Below, one piece after another: positions 1-7,750 of a stretch of DNA of 64,000 bases (its first letter is position 1; every line of letters begins with the position of its first letter). The notes under the pieces were generated by a model. That model was given only the letters and a program-made list of their open reading frames with translations, was not told the origin of the DNA and did no database searches. Source of the stretch: Sphingomonas canadensis (GTDB taxonomy: Bacteria > Pseudomonadota > Alphaproteobacteria > Sphingomonadales > Sphingomonadaceae); NCBI RefSeq assembly GCF_026013525.1, contig NZ_JAPDRA010000001.1:620001-684000 (forward strand), read 5' to 3'. The position numbers and the translations under genes are program-made.

Positions 1-57
1 CGCGGCCGCGTGGCGGCGGTGGGCGCGCACGGCGAAGGGGGCCGGGGCAGGACATGA
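1..57 (+). CDS. 3' end of an upstream CDS, possibly the Mla-type ATPase
   Basis: An open frame runs from the window edge to a TGA at 55-57, encoding 18 residues that end in GEGGRGRT. It stops 7 bp before the MCE-protein start. In Mla-type operons the gene before the MlaD/MCE protein is usually the ABC ATPase (MlaF), so this is probably its C-terminus. The fragment is too short to prove this. Confidence 0.3.
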   Translation, partial: RGRVAAVGAHGEGGRGRT

Positions 58-64
58 GGGGCTG

Positions 65-1033
65 ATGGAAACGCGATCGAACCATGTCCTGGTGGGTGCG
101 GTGGTGCTGATCCTGCTGCTGCTGCTCGCCGTCTTCACGGTGTGGCTGGCGAAGATCGGCACCGGCAATGAGCGCCAGTACGACATCTTCTTCAAGCAAT
201 CGGTGGACGGGCTCAGCCCCGGATCGGCGGTCACCTTTTCCGGCGTGCCTTCGGGCCAGGTGAAGGAGATATCCTTCTGGCGCCCCGATCCGCAGTTCGT
301 GCGCGTGCGCATCAGCGTGAAGGCCGATGTGCCGATCCTGGAAGGCACCACCGCGACGATCCAGAGCAGCTTCACCGGCCCGTCGAACATCCAGCTCGAC
401 GGCGCCGTGAAGGACGCCCCGCCGATCGTGTGCCCGCGCGAAAACCCGCGCGCGGCCTGCCCGCTGGGCGTGCCAGTGATCCCCACCAAGGCGGGCGGCC
501 TGGGCGCGCTGTTCAGCTCCGCGCCGAAGCTGCTCGAACGGCTCTCGACGCTCACAGAACGGCTGACCGAGATGCTGGGCGACAAGAACCAGAATTCGAT
601 CGCCGGCATCCTGGCCAATACCGACCGGCTGACCCGCGCGCTGGCCGATCGCGCGCCGGAAATCGCCGCCACGCTGGCGGAGACGCGCGTTGCCATCCAG
701 AAGGCGGGCGTCGCGGCCGAACAGATCGGCCAGCTCGCCGCCACCACCAACGGCGTGCTCGCCGACGATGTGAAGCCGACGATCAAGAAGCTGAACGAGA
801 CGATCGCCGCTGCGAAGCAGAGCGTGGAGACGCTCGACAAGACGATCGCCGCGGCCAAGCCGGGGGTCGACGCCTTCTCGCAAAAGACCGTGCCCGAGAT
901 CGGCGAGCTGATCCAGGACCTGCGCGAGATGGCGGGCGCGCTCGCCTCCGTCGCGGAAAAGCTCGATCAGGGCGGCGCCGGCAGCCTGATCGGCGGCCAG
1001 AAGCTGCCCGACTATAAACCCGGCAAGAAGTGA
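65..1033 (+). CDS. MlaD-family (MCE domain) lipid transport protein
   Basis: This 322-aa protein is the periplasmic, membrane-anchored substrate-binding part of an Mla-type phospholipid ABC transporter, which moves lipids between inner and outer membrane. One N-terminal membrane segment (about residues 7-29) is followed by an MCE/MlaD domain (about 38-115, with the typical VDGLSPGSAVTFSGVPSGQV stretch). A long C-terminal region rich in Ala, Glu, Lys and Thr is predicted helical. The length fits MCE proteins of the longer alphaproteobacterial type. The ATG follows a short upstream frame by 7 bp, and the stop overlaps the next gene, so the gene is part of an operon. It is chromosomal flank, not part of the mobile element. 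Confidence 0.9.
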   Translation: METRSNHVLVGAVVLILLLLLAVFTVWLAKIGTGNERQYDIFFKQSVDGLSPGSAVTFSGVPSGQVKEISFWRPDPQFVRVRISVKADVPILEGTTATIQSSFTGPSNIQLDGAVKDAPPIVCPRENPRAACPLGVPVIPTKAGGLGALFSSAPKLLERLSTLTERLTEMLGDKNQNSIAGILANTDRLTRALADRAPEIAATLAETRVAIQKAGVAAEQIGQLAATTNGVLADDVKPTIKKLNETIAAAKQSVETLDKTIAAAKPGVDAFSQKTVPEIGELIQDLREMAGALASVAEKLDQGGAGSLIGGQKLPDYKPGKK

Positions 1034-1629
1034 AGAGGCCCATGAAGCATCGCGCGATCCTCGCTCCGCTGGCGTTCCTGCCGCTGGCCGCATGCGTCTC
1101 CTTCGGGGGCAAGGCGCCCACAGTGCCGCTGCTCACGCTCGTGCCAGAGGCGCAGCTTGCCGTTGGCGAGACGCGCAGCACGGGCGACGCGGCATCGATC
1201 ACCATCGCCGTGCCCGCCTTTTCGCAGGAGCTCGCCACGCCGCGCGTTCCGGTGCGCGCCGGCGGCACGGTCGCCTATCTCAAGGACACCCAATGGGTGG
1301 AGCCGCCCGCGCGCCTGTTTGCCCGGCTGCTGTCCGATACGGTGTCGGCGCGCACTGGGCGGGTGGTGCTTTCCACGCGCCAGTCGCTGATGTCGCCCGG
1401 CGCGCGGCTGACGGGGGAGCTGCGCCGCTTCGGGGTGGAGGCGGACACGCGCGAGGCGGTGGTCACTTATGACGCCTCGCTGATGCGCGGCAAGGATCCG
1501 GTGTTCGAGAAGCGCCGGTTCGAGGCGCGCGTGCCGGTGGCCGAAATCGCGCCCGCCGCGGTGGGCGATGCGCTCAACCAGGCAGCGAACCGCGTCGCCG
1601 GAGAGGTCGCGGCCTGGATCGGCTCCTAG
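1030..1629 (+). CDS. ABC-type transport auxiliary lipoprotein (Mla-associated)
   Basis: This is a 199-aa lipoprotein of the ABC_trans_aux type. It is expected to sit on the periplasmic face of a membrane and to assist the MCE transporter encoded just upstream. The N-terminus has a short basic region, a hydrophobic stretch and a lipobox LAAC with the modified Cys at residue 22. The GTG start overlaps the MCE stop as GTGA, a coupling that recurs in this window. An ATG at 1042 is an alternative that keeps the same lipobox. Operon position directly after an MlaD-type gene is the normal place for this family. Confidence 0.82.
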   Translation: MKRPMKHRAILAPLAFLPLAACVSFGGKAPTVPLLTLVPEAQLAVGETRSTGDAASITIAVPAFSQELATPRVPVRAGGTVAYLKDTQWVEPPARLFARLLSDTVSARTGRVVLSTRQSLMSPGARLTGELRRFGVEADTREAVVTYDASLMRGKDPVFEKRRFEARVPVAEIAPAAVGDALNQAANRVAGEVAAWIGS

Positions 1630-1641
1630 AGTGAGAGTCGC

Positions 1642-1721
1642 GGCCTCGGCCCGCTCCTCCACCCGGCCGCCCAACGGCAGTCTATTCTATGGGCGGCCGG
1701 GTGGGGGAGCGGGCCGAGGCC
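1642..1721. terminator. Large inverted repeat between convergent genes
   Basis: Two 32-bp arms (1642-1673 and 1690-1721) are reverse complements with one mismatch, around a 16-bp AT-richer loop. It lies between the lipoprotein stop and the stop of the convergent cyclophilin gene, so a bidirectional terminator is the simplest reading. There is no T-tract, and the arms are longer than usual for an intrinsic terminator. Confidence 0.6.
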
Positions 1722-1742
1722 GATTACGCTAAAGGCGAACCG

Positions 1743-2633
1743 CTACCGCAGCCGGCGGACGCCCGGATCGACGTTGCAGATATCGGCGCCGCCCGCGGGC
1801 CGCACGAAGAACGCTTCGGCGCGGTTCTCGCGCGCGGCGATGAAGGCGGCGAAGCGCGGATTGTCGGTCGCGCGATACTGGAATCGCGGCCGTTCGTCCT
1901 CCGGCAACTGGCTGGCGAGCCGTACCGACAGGATCGGCGTCTGCTCCGCCGCCGTGGAATAAAGGCCCAGCGCCTCGCGCCCGCGCGGCAGCGTGGATAG
2001 CAGGTCGATCCCCTGGATCACGCGGCCCACCAGCGCGATGTTGCGGTCCAGATGGCGCGGGGCATGGCCGATCACGGCATAGAGCGCGGCGCCGCTGCCC
2101 GTGCTCGGCGGATTGTCGCGCGCAACGCCCACCATGCCATAGCAATGGGTCAGCCAGCTCGCCTTGCCGTCGGTGCCCAGCGGCCAGCCGTCGGCGCTGA
2201 ATCCGGTGCGCGGCGCATAGGGATCGGGGCGGCTCATCCCGGCCACGCCGTCATATTGCGGCCATTCATATTCGGCGGGCGGGTTCTCGATCACCAGCGG
2301 GGGCAGCGGCTTGGCGTCGGTGGGGTCGCCCCATTGCGCGACATAATTGTCCTGCGCGCGATAGATGGCGGTGCCGTCCCACCAGCCCTCTGCGGCCAGG
2401 CGGCGGATGTTGGCGACATGGCCGGGCGCATAGCGCGGGGCCAGGCGGACGAACACCTGCCGGCCGCCGGAAAGCGTGATGACCAATATCTCGCTATCGG
2501 GGATGTCGTGCCAGTCCGCCTCTATCGGCGCGGGTGCGGCGGGTGCCGGTGCGGTCTGGGCGGCGGCGGGGGGCGCGGGCGGCAGGGCCGCGAACGCACC
2601 CAGCGCGGATAGCGCGAACATGGGCCTGAACAT
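1743..2633 (-). CDS. Periplasmic cyclophilin-type peptidyl-prolyl isomerase
   Basis: This 296-aa protein has an N-terminal signal peptide (MFRPMFALSALGAFAAL, then an Ala/Pro-rich linker) and a cyclophilin-like fold that would catalyse cis-trans isomerisation of Xaa-Pro bonds in the periplasm. Recognisable parts are the ILVITLSGGRQVFVRLAPRY strand, the HVANIRRLAAEGWWDGTAIYR segment and a C-terminal core around LVGRVIQGIDLLSTLPRG. The open frame continues upstream through the tRNA gene, but the ATG at 2633 gives the signal peptide and avoids that overlap. It is transcribed towards the large hairpin. Confidence 0.85.
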   Translation of the reverse strand: MFRPMFALSALGAFAALPPAPPAAAQTAPAPAAPAPIEADWHDIPDSEILVITLSGGRQVFVRLAPRYAPGHVANIRRLAAEGWWDGTAIYRAQDNYVAQWGDPTDAKPLPPLVIENPPAEYEWPQYDGVAGMSRPDPYAPRTGFSADGWPLGTDGKASWLTHCYGMVGVARDNPPSTGSGAALYAVIGHAPRHLDRNIALVGRVIQGIDLLSTLPRGREALGLYSTAAEQTPILSVRLASQLPEDERPRFQYRATDNPRFAAFIAARENRAEAFFVRPAGGADICNVDPGVRRLR

Positions 2634-2713
2634 CGCCGTTAGGTGACATGCCCGGCACGGCTTGCCTAGCCCGCCCGCACGTTCTACGGAGCGCGGCTTC
2701 CAGGCATTCTCGC

Positions 2714-2804
2714 GGAGCGGTGGCCGAGTGGTCGAAGGCGCTCGCCTGGAAAGTGAGTATACGGCAAAACCGTATCGAGGGTTCGAATCCCTCCCGCTCC
2801 GCCA
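2714..2804 (+). tRNA. tRNA-Ser (anticodon GGA)
   Basis: The acceptor arms GGAGCGG (2714-2720) and CCGCTCC (2794-2800) pair perfectly, followed by discriminator G and an encoded CCA (2802-2804). The anticodon stem CTCGC/GTGAG encloses loop CTGGAAA, giving anticodon GGA at 2748-2750. A long variable arm (TACGG/CCGTA) marks it as a class II serine tRNA, and the T arm GAGGGTTCGAATCCCTC is intact. Its 3' end is the likely attachment site of the adjoining element. Confidence 0.97.
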
Positions 2805-2930
2805 ACGGCCTCTCCATAGAGGTTCGTAGAGGTCCACTGGGATCGACTTTTTCGTCCTGATTACCGAAGCTTAGCAGACCGGTTCGGCCTCGGCCGTCCG
2901 CACCCGTCCGTGCCTATCCGGCGAATCGGT

Positions 2931-2973
2931 TGGTACTTTGCGTGGTACGCGCGGTCGAAAAACGTGGTACTTT
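2931..2973. repeat. Three TGGTAC repeats upstream of the integrase
   Basis: TGGTAC occurs at 2931, 2943 and 2965, and two of the copies extend to TGGTACTTT. They lie between the tRNA and the integrase start, where arm-type integrase or excisionase sites are usually found. Their role is inference. Confidence 0.4.
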
Positions 2974-2986
2974 TGGAGACCGGACG

Positions 2987-4327
2987 ATGCTCACCGATGC
3001 CAAGATCAGGGCGGCCAAACCCCGCCCCAAATCCTACAAGCTTACCGACGCCAACCGTCTTTTTCTTCTCGTCACTCCGGCCGGAGGCAAGCTCTGGCGG
3101 TGGAGCTATACCTTCGACGGCAAACAGAAAGGCATGGCCTTCGGCCCGTGGCCCAAGGTGTCGCTCGCCGACGCGCGCCTCATGCGCGACGAGGCCAATG
3201 CGGTCCTTGACGACCTTCGCGACCCCGCCGTCGCCAAGAAGCTCAAGAAGGAAGAAGCGCTCGAGGCAAGCCGCCAGACGTTCGAGCGTGTCGCGCGCGA
3301 GTGGTTCGCCACCAACAAGTGCAAGTGGGCGCTCGTGCACCAGAACGACGTGATCCGCAGCCTGGAGCGCGACGTCTTCGATACGATCGGCGCCGTACCG
3401 ATCGCCGATCTAACGCCCCCGCTGGTCCTGGCCGTCCTGCGCGAGATCGAAGCGCGCGGTGCGATCGAGACCGCGCGGCGGGTGCGTCAGCGCATCTCAG
3501 CCGTCTTCGTCTACGCCATTGCCCAGGGCATCACGGAGACCGATCCCGCCGAGAAGCTCGGCGCAGTGCTGAAACCGCTCCGCAAGGGACGACAGCCGGC
3601 GATCACCGACCTCATACCGCTGCGCAAAATGATCAAGGCGGCCGAAGATGACCCGGCAAGGCCGGTCACACGACTCGCGCTGCGCTTGCTTGCTCTCACC
3701 GCCGTGCGGCCGAGCGAATTGCGCGGCGCACGATGGGACGAGTTCGAGGATTTGAACGGCAAGCTTCCGCTCTGGCGCATTCCCGCCGCGCGCATGAAGG
3801 GCGATCTCGACCGAAAGGAAGAGTTCGGCGGCGATCATCTCGTTCCGCTTCCGCCACAGGCGCTCGCTGTCCTGCGCGCGCTCTGGCCGCTCACCGGCGA
3901 CGGACCGATGCTCTTTCCGGGCAATCGCCATGGCCACAAACCGATGAGCGAGAATGCCATCGGCTATCTCCTGAACCGGGCCGGCTACCATGGTCATCAT
4001 GTGCCGCACGGCTTCAGAGCCGCCTTCTCGACGATCATGAACGAATGGGCCGAGCGCGAAGGCAAGGAGCACGACCGCAAGGTCATCGATCTGATGCTCG
4101 CCCATATCCCAAAGGAAAAGGTCGAGGGCGCGTACAACCGCGCCGCCTACATGCCGCGGCGGCGCGAGTTGGCCTGCGTGTGGGCGGATATGCTGTCCGA
4201 AGGCCTGCCCGATCCGCTCGTCCTGGTCGATCGGCCGGCGAAGGAGACGGCACGCTATACGCGAAGGCGAGTGCCGGAACCGGTCGACGCAGACTTCCGG
4301 TTTCCAGCTCCGCGCCGCGCAGCCTGA
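2987..4327 (+). CDS. int: P4-type tyrosine recombinase (ICE integrase)
   Basis: This 446-aa integrase would catalyse site-specific insertion and excision of the element at the tRNA-Ser 3' end. The N-terminus (MLTDAKIRAAKPRPKSYKL) is the DUF4102 arm-binding domain typical of P4-like integrases, followed by a core-binding SAM-like region and a C-terminal catalytic domain. Catalytic residues are visible: Arg in LTAVRPSELRGARW, His-x-x-Arg in HGFRAAFST, and the nucleophile Tyr in the EGAYNRAAYM region. I chose the ATG at 2987 because GGAG lies 8 bp upstream and it gives the standard family N-terminus; the frame is open further upstream to a GTG at 2930. Its place beside the tRNA fits its role. 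Confidence 0.95.
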   Translation: MLTDAKIRAAKPRPKSYKLTDANRLFLLVTPAGGKLWRWSYTFDGKQKGMAFGPWPKVSLADARLMRDEANAVLDDLRDPAVAKKLKKEEALEASRQTFERVAREWFATNKCKWALVHQNDVIRSLERDVFDTIGAVPIADLTPPLVLAVLREIEARGAIETARRVRQRISAVFVYAIAQGITETDPAEKLGAVLKPLRKGRQPAITDLIPLRKMIKAAEDDPARPVTRLALRLLALTAVRPSELRGARWDEFEDLNGKLPLWRIPAARMKGDLDRKEEFGGDHLVPLPPQALAVLRALWPLTGDGPMLFPGNRHGHKPMSENAIGYLLNRAGYHGHHVPHGFRAAFSTIMNEWAEREGKEHDRKVIDLMLAHIPKEKVEGAYNRAAYMPRRRELACVWADMLSEGLPDPLVLVDRPAKETARYTRRRVPEPVDADFRFPAPRRAA

Positions 4328-4350
4328 TGGGCGATCGTCTCTCGACAAAT

Positions 4351-4368
4351 GGTAACGTATATGTTACC
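4351..4368. promoter_or_regulatory. Palindromic operator/promoter of the toxin-antitoxin pair
   Basis: GGTAAC-GTATAT-GTTACC has perfect 6-bp arms and a near-palindromic AT core, ending 14 bp before the toxin start. Toxin-antitoxin operons are normally repressed by antitoxin bound to such a palindrome. The TAACGTATAT part could also supply a -10 element. Confidence 0.55.
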
Positions 4369-4382
4369 AACGAGCGTGCAAG

Positions 4383-4719
4383 ATGATCGTTCAGGAGTAT
4401 GTTCGCGACGATGGCTCGAGCCCGTTTCGATCCTGGTTCGATGATCTCGATTGCCGGGCTTCAGCCAAGGTGGTGACGTCCATCTTACGGCTGGAGCTGG
4501 GCAACCTGTCGAACGTCAAATGGATCGGCGGGGGCTCGGGGAATACCGTGTCGATTGGGGGCCGAGCTACCGGGTCTATCTCACCTGGATGGGGATGAGT
4601 TCATCATCTTGTTCGTGGGCGGGACGAAGAAGCGGCAGCAGTCCGATATCGACCGGGCGGGCATGTTGCTGAGCGAATACAAGGCCCGCAAGGCAGCGGC
4701 CAGGAAAGACAGGAAGTGA
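4383..4719 (+). pseudogene. RelE/HigB-type toxin gene with two frameshifts
   Basis: The start (MIVQEYVRDDGSSPF) and the end (DGDEFIILFVGGTKKRQQ) are those of a RelE/ParE-family ribosome-dependent mRNA interferase toxin, but they lie in different frames. One base appears missing near 4531, where GGGSGNTV should read GGG-LGEYRVDWG. A second base is missing near 4590, where LTWMGMSS should read LT-x-DGDEF. The middle piece (EYRVDWGPSYRVYLT) is intact in the second frame. With both bases restored, the product would be about 112 aa, the normal size. As written, no full toxin is made. The antitoxin gene follows by 4 bp. Real decay and sequencing error both fit. Confidence 0.75.
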
Positions 4720-4723
4720 GAAG

Positions 4724-5047
4724 ATGGCGCTGGCCCGCGATTTCAAGGAAACGGTGAAGGAGCGCGCCGCGCGCGATCCCGCCTTTGCCAAAGCCATGCT
4801 CGACGAGGCGGCAACCGCGTTCCTCAATGGCGAGCCTCACGTCGCGCGGCTGATCCTGCGTGATCTGGTCAATGCCTCGGTCGGCTTCGAGGAACTGGCC
4901 AGCGAGACCAACCGCCCAAGCAAGAGTCTGCACCGGATGCTCTCCGAGAAAGGCAACCCGAGCATGGATAATCTCGCCGCGATCTTCGGCGCGGTACGCA
5001 AGCGATTGGGCGTTGCCTTCGAAGCTCGGGCGGTGGAAGCAGCCTAG
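4724..5047 (+). CDS. HigA-like antitoxin (addiction module antidote protein)
   Basis: This 107-aa protein fits the antitoxin partner of the upstream RelE/HigB-type toxin; it would bind the toxin and repress the shared promoter. The C-terminal half (ELASETNRPSKSLHRMLSEK, then NLAAIFGAVRKRLGV) reads as a helix-turn-helix of the HigA/XRE type. The N-terminus (MALARDFKETVKERAARDPAF) is typical of addiction-module antidotes. It starts 4 bp after the toxin stop. The antitoxin frame is intact although the toxin frame is broken twice, as expected if loss of toxin is tolerated. The palindrome at 4351-4368 is its probable operator. Confidence 0.85.
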   Translation: MALARDFKETVKERAARDPAFAKAMLDEAATAFLNGEPHVARLILRDLVNASVGFEELASETNRPSKSLHRMLSEKGNPSMDNLAAIFGAVRKRLGVAFEARAVEAA

Positions 5048-5056
5048 CAGCTGCAG

Positions 5057-5836
5057 CTAAGGGGTAAACCACTCTCTCGCCAAGGGTTGTTGCAGATGTG
5101 CGCGGGCTGAACGGACGAGACGCTGAACGCGCAGACGATATGCGTCGCTGTCCAGGCGCCAGCCGCTGCTGGCCGCTTCGCCGAACAGCTGCTCGGCGAT
5201 CTGCCGCTGGCTGGCGCCTTGGCCGAGCGCATCGGCGGCACGAAGCTCGGCAATCCAGCGCGACGCCCTGCGCTCGGGCCGGCGAGGCAGACGTGCGGCC
5301 GCGCCATCCGATCCCAGCTCGACCAGATGTCCGAGGCTTTCCAGCCGGGGAGGCAGACTGGAGAGACCTTCAAGGCGGTAACGGAGCAGCGCCGGGCCGC
5401 CGAGCAACGTGCCCTCGACGATGTCGATCCGAAGCAGCCGGCAGCCGTCACTGAGCAGCCAATGTTCGTTGCCTTCCGCGTCGATCGCGACGCTTGCAAA
5501 GGTAGCGAAGCGTAGGATGTCGAAGCCTTCGCAGCGGGGGAAGCTGCCGCCCGAAGCCGTGGCCGGCACGACATGCGGATCGCACTTGGCGCGCCAGACG
5601 GGACGCGCCGAACGGGCGTCAAGACTCGGGTCTTCGAGCGCCGCCAGGCCGAAACGGCGCGCGACGCGCAGTGCGACACGGCCCTCGGGCTCCGCCCCGT
5701 AGCGGCGCCACGCACGCCGATAGGCCGCGCTTCTGCGCAACCACTCCCAGGCGAAGATGCGGCGATCGGCTTCGAGCAGAAACCCGTAGCCTGCGGCATC
5801 GCGCCAGTCGGTCGCATGTGCGGGCGAAGCGGCCAT
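5057..5836 (-). CDS. DUF2285 (with DUF6499-like N-terminus) ICE regulator-like protein
   Basis: This 259-aa protein has the N-terminal pattern ATDWRDAAGYGFLLEADRRIFAWEWLRR (two segments of a DUF6499-like region) and a C-terminal DUF2285-like region with a helical GASQRQIAEQLFGE segment resembling a helix-turn-helix. Members occur in proteobacterial ICEs near the integrase and are thought to regulate or aid the element; the exact role is unknown. It is transcribed towards the antitoxin gene and ends 9 bp from it. The ATG at 5836 gives the usual family start. Confidence 0.75.
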   Translation of the reverse strand: MAASPAHATDWRDAAGYGFLLEADRRIFAWEWLRRSAAYRRAWRRYGAEPEGRVALRVARRFGLAALEDPSLDARSARPVWRAKCDPHVVPATASGGSFPRCEGFDILRFATFASVAIDAEGNEHWLLSDGCRLLRIDIVEGTLLGGPALLRYRLEGLSSLPPRLESLGHLVELGSDGAAARLPRRPERRASRWIAELRAADALGQGASQRQIAEQLFGEAASSGWRLDSDAYRLRVQRLVRSARAHLQQPLAREWFTP

Positions 5837-5896
5837 CCTTACCTCGCCCGGTAGGGTGGCAAGCGCTCGCCTGCAGCGCGATACACCCTTTAGGGG

Positions 5897-6670
5897 CTAG
5901 TGACGCAGCACTTCCTCGAAGCCAATCTCGCCTTCATGAAGCGCTACGACCGCAAGCTGAGTCCGACGGCTGACATCGAAACGCGCGCGTGCCGCGTTCA
6001 GATATTTGGTTACGGTCTCTTCGCTCAGTCCAAGGATCTGCGCGATTTCCCAGTCGGACTTGCCTTGCGCCACAAGCAACACGCATTCGCGCTGGCGGGG
6101 CGAGAGCGGCTCGTGCGCCGCGGCGCTCGCGCGGCCGATCCGCCGCCCGACCTCGTATCCGAACTGCCCGAGCAGCTGCGCCGCCATCAAATTGCGTTGC
6201 GGGAGCGAAGCACCGCCGCGAGTCGCGAACGAGCAGGACGCGGCCCGTTCGCCCGGCAGGTGGATCGGAACCGTGAAGCCGTCGCCGATGCCGTGACGCC
6301 GGCTTTCCTCGAGCACGCGCTGCTGGCGCGGCGTCAGCCGGACGATCGCCGGGATCTCGGCCCATGCGAAGCCGACCAGTTGGCTTCGGCAAGCGCATTG
6401 GACGGGGTCGAAGCGATAGAGGCCCTCGGCATCGAACCGCTCCTGCCAGCTCGCCGGATAGTCGAGCAACGCGAGCTGCGGCTCCGGTGCCCGCGCGGGC
6501 CTGCCGTGCTGGACCAAAGCGTGGAAGCCAAAGCCGAGCGCCCCCGCGGCTGCACCGAGCAGCGCGTCGAGATCCCCCGCCGACTCGACACTGTGTCCTG
6601 CGGCGACAAACTCGGCGGCGACCTGCATCGCGCGGCGATCACTCAACGATGCACAGGCGTCTATCGACAC
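5897..6670 (-). CDS. LuxR-family quorum-sensing regulator 1
   Basis: This is an acyl-homoserine-lactone (AHL) responsive transcription factor of about 257 aa. The N-terminal autoinducer-binding domain keeps the ligand-pocket pattern YPASWQERFDAEGL...FDPV followed by FAWAEIP and HGIGDGFTVP. The C-terminal GerE-type HTH is LSPRQRECVLLVAQGKSDWE with IAQILGLSEETVTKYLNAAR. I chose GTG 6670 because GAGGA lies a few bases upstream; the frame also allows GTG 6691 and ATG 6628. It is divergent from a second, clearly related LuxR. The HTH and pocket signatures are shared by both, which suggests a duplicated pair. Likely targets are the luxI and lasso-peptide promoters nearby. Confidence 0.88.
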   Translation of the reverse strand: MSIDACASLSDRRAMQVAAEFVAAGHSVESAGDLDALLGAAAGALGFGFHALVQHGRPARAPEPQLALLDYPASWQERFDAEGLYRFDPVQCACRSQLVGFAWAEIPAIVRLTPRQQRVLEESRRHGIGDGFTVPIHLPGERAASCSFATRGGASLPQRNLMAAQLLGQFGYEVGRRIGRASAAAHEPLSPRQRECVLLVAQGKSDWEIAQILGLSEETVTKYLNAARARFDVSRRTQLAVVALHEGEIGFEEVLRH

Positions 6671-6931
6671 GCCGAATCCTCGTACGCACACTATTCGGCG
6701 CGCGGGAAGCTTCGCTCGCCGCGCGCCCCCACGAATATAGAGCGAATATATTTGCCAAGTTTCAAGAGGGTTACCTAGATCGCGTCACGCGCCGGGCTGA
6801 TTTCCTCACGCTCCGTCGCGGTTTCTCCACGCTGTCCGGGCCGGTATTGAGAGCCATGTGCCGGGCGGCAAAGTGAGGGCGGTGAGTCGGCGATGGCTTG
6901 AGTACCTCGTCGCTTGCGGGCCGGTCTGGAC

Positions 6932-7672
6932 ATGCCGTCGCTTGCCGCTGCGCAAGAATATCTCGCGTCGCTTCACTCGATCACCACGCTCGCGGACTTG
7001 CGCGACGCGCTCGAAGAAACCTCTGACCGGCTGGGCTGCCATTATTTCGCGCTGAGCCAGCATGTCGACTTCCTGCGGGCGCCCGACTCGGCGCTCCGGC
7101 TTCACAATTATCCCGAATCGTGGGAGGCGTGGTTCGACAGTCGTGGCCTGGGCGTTTCCGATCCGATCCATCGCGCGAGCCACGTCACGGCGTTCGGATT
7201 CCGCTGGGCTGCGGTTTCCGGGATGATCAAGCTCTCCAAGACCGACCGACTGGTGCTTTCCGAAGCCTATGCGCACGGAATCGGCGACGGGTTCACGGTG
7301 CCTGGCAATGTGCCGGGCGAGACGCTGGGCTCGTGCTCGTTTGCGTGCCGCGCCGGCGACGACCTGCGCGACGAGCGTATTCCGTTCGCCCAGCTTGCCG
7401 GCCAGCTTCTGTTCGAGACCGGCCGCCGAATGGCGATGAAGCGGCCGCACGCCGATCCGCCGGCGCTCACTGACCGCCAGGTCGAGTGCATCATGTGGGT
7501 CGGACGCGGCAAGACCGACTGGGAAATCGCCCAGATCCTCGGCGTCAGCCACGGCACGGTAATCGAGCATCTGCGCAACGCGCGCGAACGCTATGATGCA
7601 TCGACGCGCTCGATGCTGACGGTCCGCGCGCTCTACGACGGCGCGGTCTGCTTCAGCGATCTGATCGCCTGA
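6932..7672 (+). CDS. LuxR-family quorum-sensing regulator 2
   Basis: This 246-aa AHL-binding regulator is closely related to the divergent LuxR at 5897-6670. Both have a YPxSW motif, a DP motif (here VSDPIHRAS), HGIGDGFTVP, PGExxxSCSFA, and nearly the same GKxDWEIAQILGxS HTH core. The ATG at 6932 is preferred over a TTG at 6914. It is followed directly by the luxI synthase gene in the same direction, the classic arrangement for a LuxR/LuxI circuit. A palindrome just after its stop may be the lux box for luxI. Receptor-signal pairing is inferred from position only. Confidence 0.9.
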   Translation: MPSLAAAQEYLASLHSITTLADLRDALEETSDRLGCHYFALSQHVDFLRAPDSALRLHNYPESWEAWFDSRGLGVSDPIHRASHVTAFGFRWAAVSGMIKLSKTDRLVLSEAYAHGIGDGFTVPGNVPGETLGSCSFACRAGDDLRDERIPFAQLAGQLLFETGRRMAMKRPHADPPALTDRQVECIMWVGRGKTDWEIAQILGVSHGTVIEHLRNARERYDASTRSMLTVRALYDGAVCFSDLIA

Positions 7673-7677
7673 CAACC

Positions 7678-7695
7678 CCCATTTCTTGGAATGGG
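7678..7695. promoter_or_regulatory. Candidate lux box upstream of luxI
   Basis: CCCATT-TCTTGG-AATGGG is an 18-bp inverted repeat with perfect 6-bp arms, ending 55 bp upstream of the synthase start and directly after the luxR stop. Size and place fit a LuxR binding site. The sequence is not a canonical lux box, so the call rests on symmetry and context. A second small hairpin (GCCGG-CTTT-CCGGC) follows at about 7698-7711. Confidence 0.45.
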
Positions 7696-7750
7696 CCGCC
7701 GGCTTTCCGGCTGCTCTTAGGGCGCTCGCCTTCAACCTGGAGCGAGTGCC

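Noticed and set aside
1743..2837. Longer cyclophilin reading frame extending through the tRNA
   Set aside because: The part beyond 2633 overlaps tRNA-Ser on the other strand and hides the signal peptide.
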